From the NCBI GenBank assembly GCA_039602395.1, contig JBCNJP010000006.1, positions 46,710,325 through 46,774,324 on the forward strand: a stretch of 64,000 nt of DNA, given 5' to 3'. Each line of letters begins with the position of its first letter. Position 1 is the first letter of the stretch. The DNA is from Deinandra increscens subsp. villosa. Lineage: Eukaryota > Streptophyta > Magnoliopsida > Asterales > Asteraceae. Below the pieces are notes generated by a model. The model was not told where the DNA came from. It searched no databases and saw only the letters and a program-made list of their open reading frames with translations. Below are positions 53,584 through 63,685 of this stretch, in pieces. The position numbers and the translations under genes were made by a program.

Positions 53584-56500
53584 GACCAATGAGTCCCAAT
53601 AAGGTGTGTTTAGGGGAAACGAGGGTCAGTTGGGACCAATGAGTCCCAATAAGGTGTTTATGTAACCAATAATTTGTGTTTAAGACCAATAATGACCCAA
53701 TAAGGTGTGTATGTAACACATAAGTTGTGTTTAGGACCAATGAGTCCCAATAAGGTGTGTTTAGGGGAAACGAGGGTCAGTTGTGACCAATGAGTCCCAG
53801 TAAGGTGTGTATATAACCAATAAGTTGTGTTTAAGACCAATGATGGCCCAATAATGTGTGTTTAAGGGCAATGAGGGTCAGTTGGGACCAATGAGTCCCA
53901 ATAAAGTGTGTATATAACCAATAAGTTGTATTTACGACCAATTATGGCCTAATAAGGCGTGTTTATTTGGGGCCAATGAGTCCCACTAATGTGTGTATAT
54001 AACTAATACGTTGTGTTTAGGACCAATGATGACACAATAAAGTGGGTTTAGGGACAATGAGGGTTAGTTGGCACCAATGAGTCCTAATAAGGTGTTTATA
54101 TAACCAATAGGTTGTGTTTACGTCCAATTATGGCCCAATATGGTGTGCCTAGTTGGGACTAATGAGTCCCACTAAGGTGTGTATATAACCAATAAGTTAT
54201 GTTTAGGACCAATGATGGCCCAATAAGGTTTGTTTAGTCGGGCAATGAGGGTCTGTTAGGACCAATAAGTCCTAGTAAGGTGTGTATATAACCAGTAAGT
54301 TTTGTTTAGGACCAATGATGGCCCAATAATGTGTGTTTAGATGGGACTAATGAGTCCCACTAAGGTGTGTATATAACCAATAAGTTGTGTTTTGGACCAA
54401 TGATGGCCCAATAAGGTGTGTTTAGTAGGGCAATGAGGGTCGGTTGGGACCAATAAGTCCTAGTAAGGTGTGTCTTATATAACCAATAAGTTGTGTTTAG
54501 GACCAATGATGGCCTAATAATGTGTGTTTAAGGGCAACGAGGGTCAGTTGGGACCAATGAGTACCAATGAAGTGTGTATATAATCAATAAGTTGTGTTTA
54601 CGACCAATTATGGCCCAATAAGGTGTGTTTAGTTGGGACCAATGAGTCCCACTAATGTGTGTATATAACCAATACGTTGTGTTTAGGACCAATGATGGCA
54701 CAATAATGTGGGTTTAGGGACAATGAGGGTTAGTTGGCACCAATGAGTCCTAATAAGGTGTTTATATAACCAATAAGTTGTGTTTACGACCAATTATGGC
54801 CCAATATGGTGTGTTTAGTTGGGACTAATGAGTCCCACTAAGGTGTGTATATAACCAATAAGTTATGTTTAGGACCAATGATGGCCCAATAAGGTGTGTT
54901 TAGTAGGGCAATGAGGGTCGGTTAGGACCAATAAGTCCTAGTAAGGTGTGTATATAACCAATAAGTTGTGTTTAGGACCAATGATGGCCCAATAATGTGT
55001 GTTTAAGGGCAATGAGGGTCAGTTGGGACCAATGAGTCCCAATAAGGTGTGTATATAACCAATAGGTTGTGTTTACGACCAATTATGGCCCAATAAAGTG
55101 TGTTTAGTTGGGACCAATGAGTCCCACTAATGTGTGTATATAACCAGTATGTTGTGTTTAGGACCAATGATGGCACAATAAAGTGTCTTTAGGGACAATG
55201 AGGGTAAGTTGGGACCAATGAGTCTTAATAAGGTGTGTATATAACCAATAAGTTGTGTTTACGACCAATTATGGCCCAATAAGGTGTGTTTAGTTGGGAC
55301 CAATGAGTCCCACTAAGGTGTGTATATAACCAGTACGTTTTGGTTAGGACAAATGATGGCCCAATAAGGTGTGTTTAGGTGCAATGAGGGTTAGTTGGGA
55401 CCAATGTGTCCCAATAATGCGTGTATATAACTAATAAGTTGTGTTTCGGACCAATGATGGCCCAATAAGGTGTGTTTAGTAGGGCAATGAGGGTCGGTTG
55501 GGACCAATAAGTCCTAGAAAGGTGTGTCTTATATAACAAATAAGTTGTGTTTGGGACCAATGATGGCCCAATAATGTGTGTTTAAGGGCAATGAGGGTCA
55601 GTTGGGACCAATGAGAACCAATAAAGTGTGTATATAACCAATAAGTTGTGTTTACGACCAATTATGGCCCAATAAGGTGTGTTTAGTTGGGACCAATGAG
55701 TCCCACTAATGTGTGTATATAACCAATACGTTGTGTTTAGGACCAATGATGGCATAATAAAGTGGGTTTAGGGACAATGAGGGTTAGTTGGAACCAATGA
55801 GTCCTAATAAGGTGTTTATATAACCAATAAGGTGTGTTTACGACCAATTATGGCCCAATATGGTGTGTTTAGTTGGGACTAATGAGTCCCACTAAGGTGT
55901 GTATATAACCAATAAGTTATGTTTAGGACCAATGATGGCCCAATAAGGTGTGTTTAGTAGGGCAATGAGGGTCGGTTAGGACCAATAAGTCCTAGTAAGG
56001 TGTGTATATAACCAATAAGTTGTGTTTAGGACCAATGATGGCCCAATAATGTGTGTTTAGTTGGGACTAATGAGTCCCACTAAGGTGTGTATATAACCAA
56101 TAAGTTGTGTTTAGGACCAATGATAACCCAATAAGGTGTGTTTAGTAGGGCAATGAGGGTCGGTTGTGACCAATAAGTCCTAGAAAGGTTTGTCTTATAT
56201 AACCAATAAGTTGTGTTTAGGACCAATGATGGCCCAATAAGGTTTGTGTGTAACCAATAAGTTGTGTCTAGGACCAATGAGTCCCAAAAAGGTGTGTTTA
56301 GGGGAAACAAGGGTCAGTTGGGACCAATGAGTCCCAGTAAGGTGTGTATGTAACCAATAAGTTGTGTTTAAGACCAATGATGGCCCAATAAGGTGTGTAT
56401 GTAACCAATAAGTTGTGTTTAGGACCAATGAGTCCCAATAAGGTGTGTTTAGGGGAAACAAGGGTCAGTTGGGACCAATGAGTCCTTGTAAGGTGTGTAT

Positions 56501-57336
56501 GTAACCAATAAGTTCTATTTAGAACCTATGATGGCCCAATAAGGTTTGTATGTAACCAATAAGTTGTGTCTAGGACCAATGAATCCCAATAAGGTGTGTT
56601 TAGGGGAAACGAGGGTCAGTTGGTACCAATGAGTCCTAATAAGGTGTGTATGTAACCAATAAGTTGTGTTTAGGACCAATAATGGCCCAATAAGGTGTGT
56701 ATGTAACCAATAAGTTGTGTTTAGGACCAATGAGTCCCAATGAGGTGTGTTAGGGGAAATGAGGGTTAGTTGGGACCAATGAGTCCCAGTAAGGTGTGTA
56801 TGTAACCAATAAGTTGTGTTTAGAACCCATGATGGCTCAATAAGTCCCAGTAAGGTGTGTATGTAACCAATAAGTTGTGTTTAGGACCAATGACGGCCCA
56901 ATAAGGTTTGTATGTAACCAATAAGTTGTGTCTAGGACCAATGAGTCCCAATAAGGTGTGTTTAGGGGAAACGAGGGTCAGTTGGGACCAATGAGTCCTA
57001 CTAAGGTGTGTATGTAACCAATAAGTTGTGTTTTGAACCAATGATGGCCCAATAAGGTTTGTATGTAACCAATAAGTTGTGTCTAGGACCAACGAGTCCC
57101 AATAAGGTGTGTTTAGGGGAAACGAGGGTCAGTTGGGACCAATGAGTCCCAATAAGGTGTGTATGTAACCAATAAGTTGTGTTTAGGACCAATAATGGCC
57201 CAATAAGGTGTGTATGTAACCAATAAGTTGTGTTTAGGACCAATGAGTCCCAATAAGGTGTGTTAGGGTAAACGAGGGTCAGTTGGGACCAATGAGTCCC
57301 AGTAAGGTGTGTATGTAACCAATAAGTTGTGTTTAG
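53584..57336 (-). repeat. 3753-bp tandem duplication, copy 2
   Basis: A direct neighbour of the copy starting at 49831, comprising M (to about 53805), V (about 53806-56218) and M sequence. Similarity to the first copy carries on for about 60 bp past the unit, to about 57400, then breaks at AGTCCTAGTAAGG versus AGTCCCAATAAGG. The near absence of differences implies a very recent unequal exchange, or an assembly duplication. Confidence 0.9.
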
Positions 57337-59493
57337 GACCAATGAGTCCCAATAAGGTGTGTTTAGGGGAAACGAGGGTCAGTTGGGACCAATGAGTCCT
57401 AGTAAGGTGTGTATGTAACCAATAAGTTGTGTTTAGAACCTATGATGGCCCAATAAGGTTTGTATGTAACCAATAAGTTGTGTCTAGGACCAATGAGTCC
57501 CAATAAGGTTTGTTTAGGGGAAACGAGGGTCAGTTGGGACCAATGAGTCCCAATAAGGTGTGTATGTAACCAATAAGTTGTGTTTAGGACCAATAATAGC
57601 CAAATAAGGTGTGTATGTAACCAATAAGTTGTGTTTAGGACCAATGAGTCCCAATAAGGTGTGTTAGGGGAAACGAGGGTCGGTTGGGACCAATGAGTCC
57701 CAGTAAGGTGTGTATGTAACCAATAAGTTGTGTTTAGAACACATGATGGCTCAATAAGTCCCAGTAAGGTGTGTATGTAACCAATAAGTTGTGTTTAGGA
57801 CCAATGATGGCCAAATAAGGTTTGTATGTAACCAATAAGTTGTGTCTAGGACCAATGAGTCCCAAAAAGGTGTGTTTAGGGGAAACGAGGGTCAGTTTGG
57901 ACCAATGAGTCCTAGTAAGGTGTGTATGTAACCAATAATTTGTGTTTATAACCAATGATGGCCCAATAAGGTTTGTATGTAACCAATAAGTTGTGTCTAG
58001 GACCAACGAGTCCCAGTAAGGTGTGTTTAGGTGAAACGAGGGTCAGTTGGGACCAATGAGTCCTAATAAGGAGTGTATGTAACCAATAAGTTGTGTTTAG
58101 GACCAATAATGGACCAATAAGGTGTGTATGTAACCAATAAGTTGTGTTTAGGACCAATGAGTCCCAATAAGGTGTGTTAGTGGAAACGAGGGTCAGTTGG
58201 GACCAATGAGTCACAGTAAGGTGTGTATGTAACCAATAAGTTGTGTTTAGAACCCATGATGGCTCAATAAGTCCCTGTAAGGTGTGTATGTAACCAATAA
58301 GTTGTGTTTAGGACCAATGATGGCCCAATAAGGTTTGTATGTAACCAATAAGTTGTGTCTAGGACCAATGAGTCCCAATAAGGTGTGTTTAGGGGGAACG
58401 AGGGTCAGTTGGGACCAATGAGTTCTAGTAAGGTGTGTATGTAACCAATAAGTTATGTTTAGAACCAATGATGGCCCAATAAGGTTTGTATGTAACCAAT
58501 AAGTTGTGTCTAGGACCAACGAGTCCCAATAAGGTGTGTTTAGGGGAAACGGGACCAATGAGTCCCAATAAGGTGTGTATGTAACCAATAAGTTGTATTT
58601 AGGACCAATAATGGCCCAATAAGGTGTGTATGTAACCAATAAGTTGTGTTTAGGACCAATGAGTCCCAGTAAGGTGTGTTAGTGGAAACGAGGGTCAGTT
58701 GGGACTAATGAGTCCCAGTAAGGTGTGTATGTAACCAATAAGTTGTGTTTAGAACCCATGATGGTTCAATAAGTCCCTGTAAGGTGTGTATGTAACCAAT
58801 AAGTTGTGTTTAGGACCAATGATGGCCCAATAAGGTTTGTATGTAACCAATAAGTTGTGTCTAGGACCAATGAGTCCCAATAAGGTGTGTTTAGGGGGAA
58901 CGAGGGTCAGTTGGGACCAATGAGTTCTAGTAAGGTGTTTATGTAACCAATAAGTTGTGTTTAGAACCAATGATGGCCCAATAAGGTTTGTATGTAACCA
59001 ATAAGTTGTGTCTAGGACCAACGAGTCCCAATAAGGTGTGTTTAGGGGAAACGGGACCAATGAGTCCCAATAAGGTGTGTATGTAACCAATAAGTTGTAT
59101 TTAGGACCAATAATGGCCCAATAAGGTGTGTATGTAACCAATAAGTTGTGTTTAGGACCAATGAGTCCCAGTAAGGTGTGTTAGTGGAAACGAGGGTCAG
59201 TTGGGACTAATGAGTCCCAGTAAGGTGTGTATGTAACCAATAAGTTGTGTTTAGAACCCATGATGGTTCAATAAGTCCCTGTAAGGTGTGTATGTAACCA
59301 ATAAGTTGTATTTAGGACCAATAATGGCCCAATAAGGTGTGTATGTAACCAATAAGTTGTGTTTAGGACCAATGAGTCCCAGTAAGGTGTGTTAGTGGAA
59401 ACGAGGGTCAGTTGGGACTAATGAGTCCCAGTAAGGTGTGTATGTAACCAATAAGTTGTGTTTAGAACCCGTGATGGCTCAATAAGTCCCAGT
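56490..59493 (-). repeat. 3004-bp tandem duplication, copy 1 (M family)
   Basis: Offset of 3004 bp to the next copy, from AAGTTCTATTTAGAACC (56513 and 59517) through to the 502-bp repeats. Very few base differences were seen, for example GTCTAGG/GTCTTGG near 56573/59577. It overlaps the second 3753-bp copy by about 850 bp, so the two duplications are nested events. It contains an extra 211-bp tandem duplication near its end that the second copy lacks. Confidence 0.87.
58245..59248 (-). repeat. 502-bp tandem duplication (two copies)
   Basis: 58245-58746 and 58747-59248 correspond at an offset of 502. Both hold GTCCCTGTAAGG, the GGGGGAACGAGGG variant and a shortened B subunit, in which AAACGGGACCAATG lacks the usual AGGGTCAGTT. 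The same pair exists at 61249-62250 in the second 3004-bp copy, so this duplication is older than the 3004-bp one. Confidence 0.85.
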
Positions 59494-59516
59494 AAGGTAT
59501 GTATGTAACCAATAAG
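59095..59516 (-). repeat. 211-bp tandem duplication (two copies)
   Basis: TTGTATTTAGGACCAATAATG starts at 59095 and again at 59306, and the following sequence repeats through GTTAGTGGAAACGAGGG to the GAACCC form. The equivalent site in the second 3004-bp copy has this piece once only. Confidence 0.8.
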
Positions 59517-62305
59517 TTCTATTTAGAACCTATGATGGCCCAATAAGGTTTGTATGTAACCAATAAGTTGTGTCTTGGACCAATGAATCCCAATAAGGTG
59601 TGTTTAGGGGAAACGAGGGTCAGTTGGTACCAATGAGTCCTAATAAGGTGTGTATGTAACCAATAAGTTGTGTTTAGGACCAATAATGGCCCAATAAGGT
59701 GTGTATGTAACCAATAAGTTGTGTTTAGGACCAATGAGTCCCAATGAGGTGTGTTAGGGGAAATGAGGGTTAGTTGGGACCAATGAGTCCCAGTAAGGTG
59801 TGTATGTAACCAATAAGTTGTGTTTAGAACCCATGATGGCTCAATAAGTCCCAGTAAGGTGTGTATGTAACCAATAAGTTGTGTTTAGGACCAATGACGG
59901 CCCAATAAGGTTTGTATGTAACCAATAAGTTGTGTCTAGGACCAATGAGTCCCAATAAGGTGTGTTTAGGGGAAACGAGGGTCAGTTGGGACCAATGAGT
60001 CCTACTAAGGTGTGTATGTAACCAATAAGTTGTGTTTAGAACCAATGATGGCCCAATAAGGTTTGTATGTAACCAATAAGTTGTGTCTAGGACCAACGAG
60101 TCCCAATAAGGTGTGTTTAGGGGAAACGAGGGTCAGTTGGGACCAATGAGTCCCAATAAGGTGTGTATGTAACCAATAAGTTGTGTTTAGGACCAATAAT
60201 GGCCCAATAAGGTGTGTATGTAACCAATAAGTTGTGTTTAGGACCAATGAGTCCGAATAAGGTGTGTTAGGGTAAACGAGGGTCAGTTGGGACCAATGAG
60301 TCCCAGTAAGGTGTGTATGTAACCAATAAGTTGTGTTTAGGACCAATGAGTCCCAATAAGGTGTGTTTAGGGGAAACGAGGGTCATTTGGGACCAATGAG
60401 TCCTAGTAAGGTGTGTATGTAACCAATAAGTTGTGTTTAGAACCTATGATGGCCCAATAAGGTTTGTATGTAACCAATAAGTTGTGTCTAGGACCAATGA
60501 GTCCCAATAAGGTTTGTTTAGGGGAAACGAGGGTCAGTTGGGACCAATGAGTCCCAATAAGGTGTGTATGTAACCAATAAGTTGTGTTTAGGACCAATAA
60601 TGGCCAAATAAGGTGTGTATGTAACCAATAAGTTGTGTTTAGGACCAATGAGTCCCAATAAGGTGTGTTAGGGGAAACGAGGGTCGGTTGGGACCAATGA
60701 GTCCCAGTAAGGTGTGTATGTAACCAATAAGTTGTGTTTAGAACCCATGATGGCTCAATAAGTCCCAGTAAGGTGTGTATGTAACCAATAAGTTGTGTTT
60801 AGGACCAATGATGGCCAAATAAGGTTTGTATGTAACCAATAAGTTGTGTCTAGGACCAATGAGTCCCAAAAAGGTGTGTTTAGGGGAAACGAGGGTCAGT
60901 TTGGACCAATGAGTCCTAGTAAGGTGTGTATGTAACCAATAATTTGTGTTTATAACCAATGATGGCCCAATAAGGTTTGTATGTAACCAATAAGTTGTGT
61001 CTAGGACCAACGAGTCCTAATAAGGTGTGTTTAGGTGAAACGAGGGTCAGTTGGGACCAATGAGTCCTAATAAGGTGTGTATGTAACCAATAAGTTGTGT
61101 TTAGGACCAATAATGGACCAATAAGGTGTGTATGTAACCAATAAGTTGTGTTTAGGACCAATGAGTCCCAATAAGGTGTGTTAGTGGAAACGAGGGTCAG
61201 TTGGGACCAATGAGTCACAGTAAGGTGTGTATGTAACCAATAAGTTGTGTTTAGAACCCATGATGGCTCAATAAGTCCTTGTAAGGTGTGTATGTAACCA
61301 ATAAGTTGTGTTTAGGACCAATGATGGCCCAATAAGGTTTGTATGTAACCAATAAGTTGTGTCTAGGACCAATGAGTCCCAATAAGGTGTGTTTAGGGGG
61401 AACGAGGGTCAGTTGGGACCAATGAGTTCTAGTAAGGTGTGTATGTAACCAATAAGTTATGTTTAGAACCAATGATGGCCCAATAAGGTTTGTATGTAAC
61501 CAATAAGTTGTGTCTAGGACCAACGAGTCCCAATAAGGTGTGTTTAGGGGAAACGGGACCAATGAGTCCCAATAAGGTGTGTATGTAACCAATAAGTTGT
61601 ATTTAGGACCAATAATGGCCCAATAAGGTGTGTATGTAACCAATAAGTTGTGTTTAGGACCAATGAGTCCCAGTAAGGTGTGTTAGTGGAAACGAGGGTC
61701 AGTTGGGACTAATGAGTCCCAGTAAGGTGTGTATGTAACCAATAAGTTGTGTTTAGAACCCATGATGGTTCAATAAGTCCCTGTAAGGTGTGTATGTAAC
61801 CAATAAGTTGTGTTTAGGACCAATGATGGCCCAATAAGGTTTGTATGTAACCAATAAGTTGTGTCTAGGACCAATGAGTCCCAATAAGGTGTGTTTAGGG
61901 GGAACGAGGGTCAGTTGGGACCAATGAGTTCTAGTAAGGTGTTTATGTAACCAATAAGTTGTGTTTAGAACCAATGATGGCCCAATAAGGTTTGTATGTA
62001 ACCAATAAGTTGTGTCTAGGACCAACGAGTCCCAATAAGGTGTGTTTAGGGGAAACGGGACCAATGAGTCCCAATAAGGTGTGTATGTAACCAATAAGTT
62101 GTATTTAGGACCAATAATGGCCCAATAAGGTGTGTATGTAACCAATAAGTTGTGTTTAGGACCAATGAGTCCCAGTAAGGTGTGTTAGTGGAAACGAGGG
62201 TCAGTTGGGACTAATGAGTCCCAGTAAGGTGTGTATGTAACCAATAAGTTGTGTTTAGAACCCGTGATGGCTCAATAAGTCCCAGTAAGGTATGTATGTA
62301 ACCAA
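59494..62305 (-). repeat. 3004-bp tandem duplication, copy 2 (M family, 2.8 kb)
   Basis: Matches 56490-59493 in order, but is 211 bp shorter because it has one, not two, copies of the piece found at 59095-59516. It is followed by about 120 bp of further M satellite and then the LINE at 62424. Confidence 0.85.
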
Positions 62306-62423
62306 TAAGTTGTTTTTAGGACCAATGATGGCCCAATAAGGTTTGTATGTAACCAATAAGTTGTGTCTAAAACCAATGAGTCCCAATAAGGTGTGTTTAG
62401 GGGGAACGAGGGTCAGTTGGGAC
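62306..62423 (-). repeat. Last M-family satellite before the LINE
   Basis: TTGTTTTTAGGACCAATGATG and following subunits continue the M family to GGGGGAACGAGGGTCAG, then TTGGGAC. The expected CAATGAGTCC does not follow, so the array is interrupted inside a subunit. Confidence 0.88.
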
Positions 62424-62477
62424 GATGAATATTGAGTAAGCCCTACGGAGCCTGCTGAAAAGAACCTCGAGTCAACG
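62424..62477 (+). other. LINE 5' leader
   Basis: These 54 bp lie between the satellite junction and the ORF1 ATG. The ORF1 frame is open from just after a TGA at 62433-62435, giving about 14 extra non-ATG codons. The leader could therefore be either real 5' UTR or the residue of a slightly longer ORF1 lost by 5' truncation. No promoter motif was recognised. Confidence 0.6.
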
Positions 62478-63647
62478 ATGGTTGCTGAGGTGGGTACGAT
62501 GAATAATGAGTTGCTTAATAACAAACCTGTGTCCTTCGCAGCAACTCTCGTAGGAAAGAGGACGAAAACTACAGTTAATTTCCGATCACTTGCAAATGAG
62601 ACCGTTCTCCCTGGAGTTGATGTGGTACTGTCTAAGGAATCGGTAATGAAGATCCAGAAAAAGTTGGAGTTCACGTTGTATGGATACTTCTTGGGCGATA
62701 GAGTGGCATTCCCAGTTATGGAATATTTTGTAAAGAACAATTGGAAGAAGTTTGGGGTACAGAAAGTGATGATGAACAGATCTGGTTTCTTTTTTTTCCA
62801 ATTTGCTGATGAGAACGGAATGATGAATGTGCTAAAAGGTGGTCCTTGGATGATCCGGAATCGCCCAATTTTTTTAGATACATGGTCACCGTCCACTAAA
62901 CTTAAGAAAGAAGACATTCAAGAGGTGGCTGTCTGGGTCAAGTTTCATGATGTCCCTCTTGCAGCGTATTCAGAGGATGGTCTTAGTATGCTAGCAACGA
63001 AAATTGGTAATCCTAAAACGCTGGATACGCATACTGAAACAATGTGCATGGATAATTGGGGACGTAGTAGCTATGCGAGGGCATTGATAGAAATATCATC
63101 GAAGCAAGATTTTGTTGATTCGGTGTCTATAGTGATTCCAAGCCTGCATGGAAATGATTATGTTGTGGAGAATGTTAATGTTGAATATGAATGGAAACCA
63201 CCACGGTGTAAGAGGTGCCATGTGTTTGGGCATGAGGACAGAACATGCCCAAAAGCTCCTGTACCAAAACCGGATGTCGAACCTGTGGAACCTGATGAGG
63301 AGGGTTTTACGAAGGTTAAAGGTAAGAAGGCTGTCAAAAAGCAAGGAGTACCAGTGAAAAGTCAGAAATCGAAACTTGTTTATCGGCCGGTTTATATAAA
63401 AGCCACGAGTGATAATGGTGCCTCTTCAAGCAAGGAGACAAAGAGAGGCCCAGAGAAACAGGTGAGTACCGCTAATATGTTCAGTGTCTTGGCAGGGGGT
63501 GAAGATAGAGTTTTTGAACTTGAGGATTTACAAGACTATGCTAATGCTCTTAGGAATTATCCAAAGGTGGGGGCTGAGACAGTGGATGAGGACGAGGTTG
63601 AAGAGGTATACAATGAGACGATGGCATTTATGACCTTGGGTACATAA
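62478..63647 (+). CDS. LINE ORF1 protein (DUF4283-type domain and CCHC zinc knuckle)
   Basis: Intact 389-residue protein. Residues of about 60-140 match the DUF4283 pattern of plant LINE and retrotransposon-derived proteins, including LYGYFLGDR (67-75) and GGPWMIRNRPIFLDTW (121-136). A conserved stretch follows (VWVKFHDVPL, 152-161), then a zinc knuckle CX2CX4HX4C with C244, C247, H252 and C257. After the knuckle come a Pro/Glu-rich linker, a lysine-rich patch (KGKKAVKKQ, 281-289) that could bind nucleic acid or act as a nuclear signal, and an acidic C-terminus. In L1-type elements ORF1 protein binds the element RNA and helps form the ribonucleoprotein used for target-primed reverse transcription. 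The start is the first ATG after the in-frame TGA at 62433, with A at -3 and G at +4. ORF2 follows after 38 bp. Domain names rest on my recognition, not a database search. Confidence 0.92.
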   Translation: MVAEVGTMNNELLNNKPVSFAATLVGKRTKTTVNFRSLANETVLPGVDVVLSKESVMKIQKKLEFTLYGYFLGDRVAFPVMEYFVKNNWKKFGVQKVMMNRSGFFFFQFADENGMMNVLKGGPWMIRNRPIFLDTWSPSTKLKKEDIQEVAVWVKFHDVPLAAYSEDGLSMLATKIGNPKTLDTHTETMCMDNWGRSSYARALIEISSKQDFVDSVSIVIPSLHGNDYVVENVNVEYEWKPPRCKRCHVFGHEDRTCPKAPVPKPDVEPVEPDEEGFTKVKGKKAVKKQGVPVKSQKSKLVYRPVYIKATSDNGASSSKETKRGPEKQVSTANMFSVLAGGEDRVFELEDLQDYANALRNYPKVGAETVDEDEVEEVYNETMAFMTLGT

Positions 63648-63685
63648 ACTAAAGGGGCAAGCACTCCTTCCGTGCAGGTGATCCA
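63648..63685 (+). other. LINE ORF1-ORF2 intercistronic spacer
   Basis: A 38-bp spacer between the ORF1 stop (TAA at 63645-63647) and the ORF2 ATG. An in-frame TAA for ORF2 at 63650 rules out a simple upstream extension of ORF2. Short spacers like this are usual in plant LINEs. Confidence 0.75.

Noticed and set aside
58545..58560. CENP-B box
   Set aside because: Only the right half (GGAAACGGGA) is present, created by a 10-bp deletion. The required TTCG is missing.
513..62423. CRISPR-like regular repeats
   Set aside because: The repeats are directly adjacent, with no unique spacers, vary gradually, and lie in plant-type DNA with LINE and LTR elements. This is satellite organisation.
513..62423. 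Interstitial telomere array
   Set aside because: CCCTAAA occurs only singly within B subunits, never in tandem.
62255..62917. 220-codon minus-strand frame spanning the satellite-LINE junction
   Set aside because: It is antisense to the LINE ORF1 and continues into satellite, so it is a chance frame over a junction. The other small frames antisense to or out of frame with ORF1 (62586-62801, 63096-63344, 63148-63357, 63557-63769) are shadows too.
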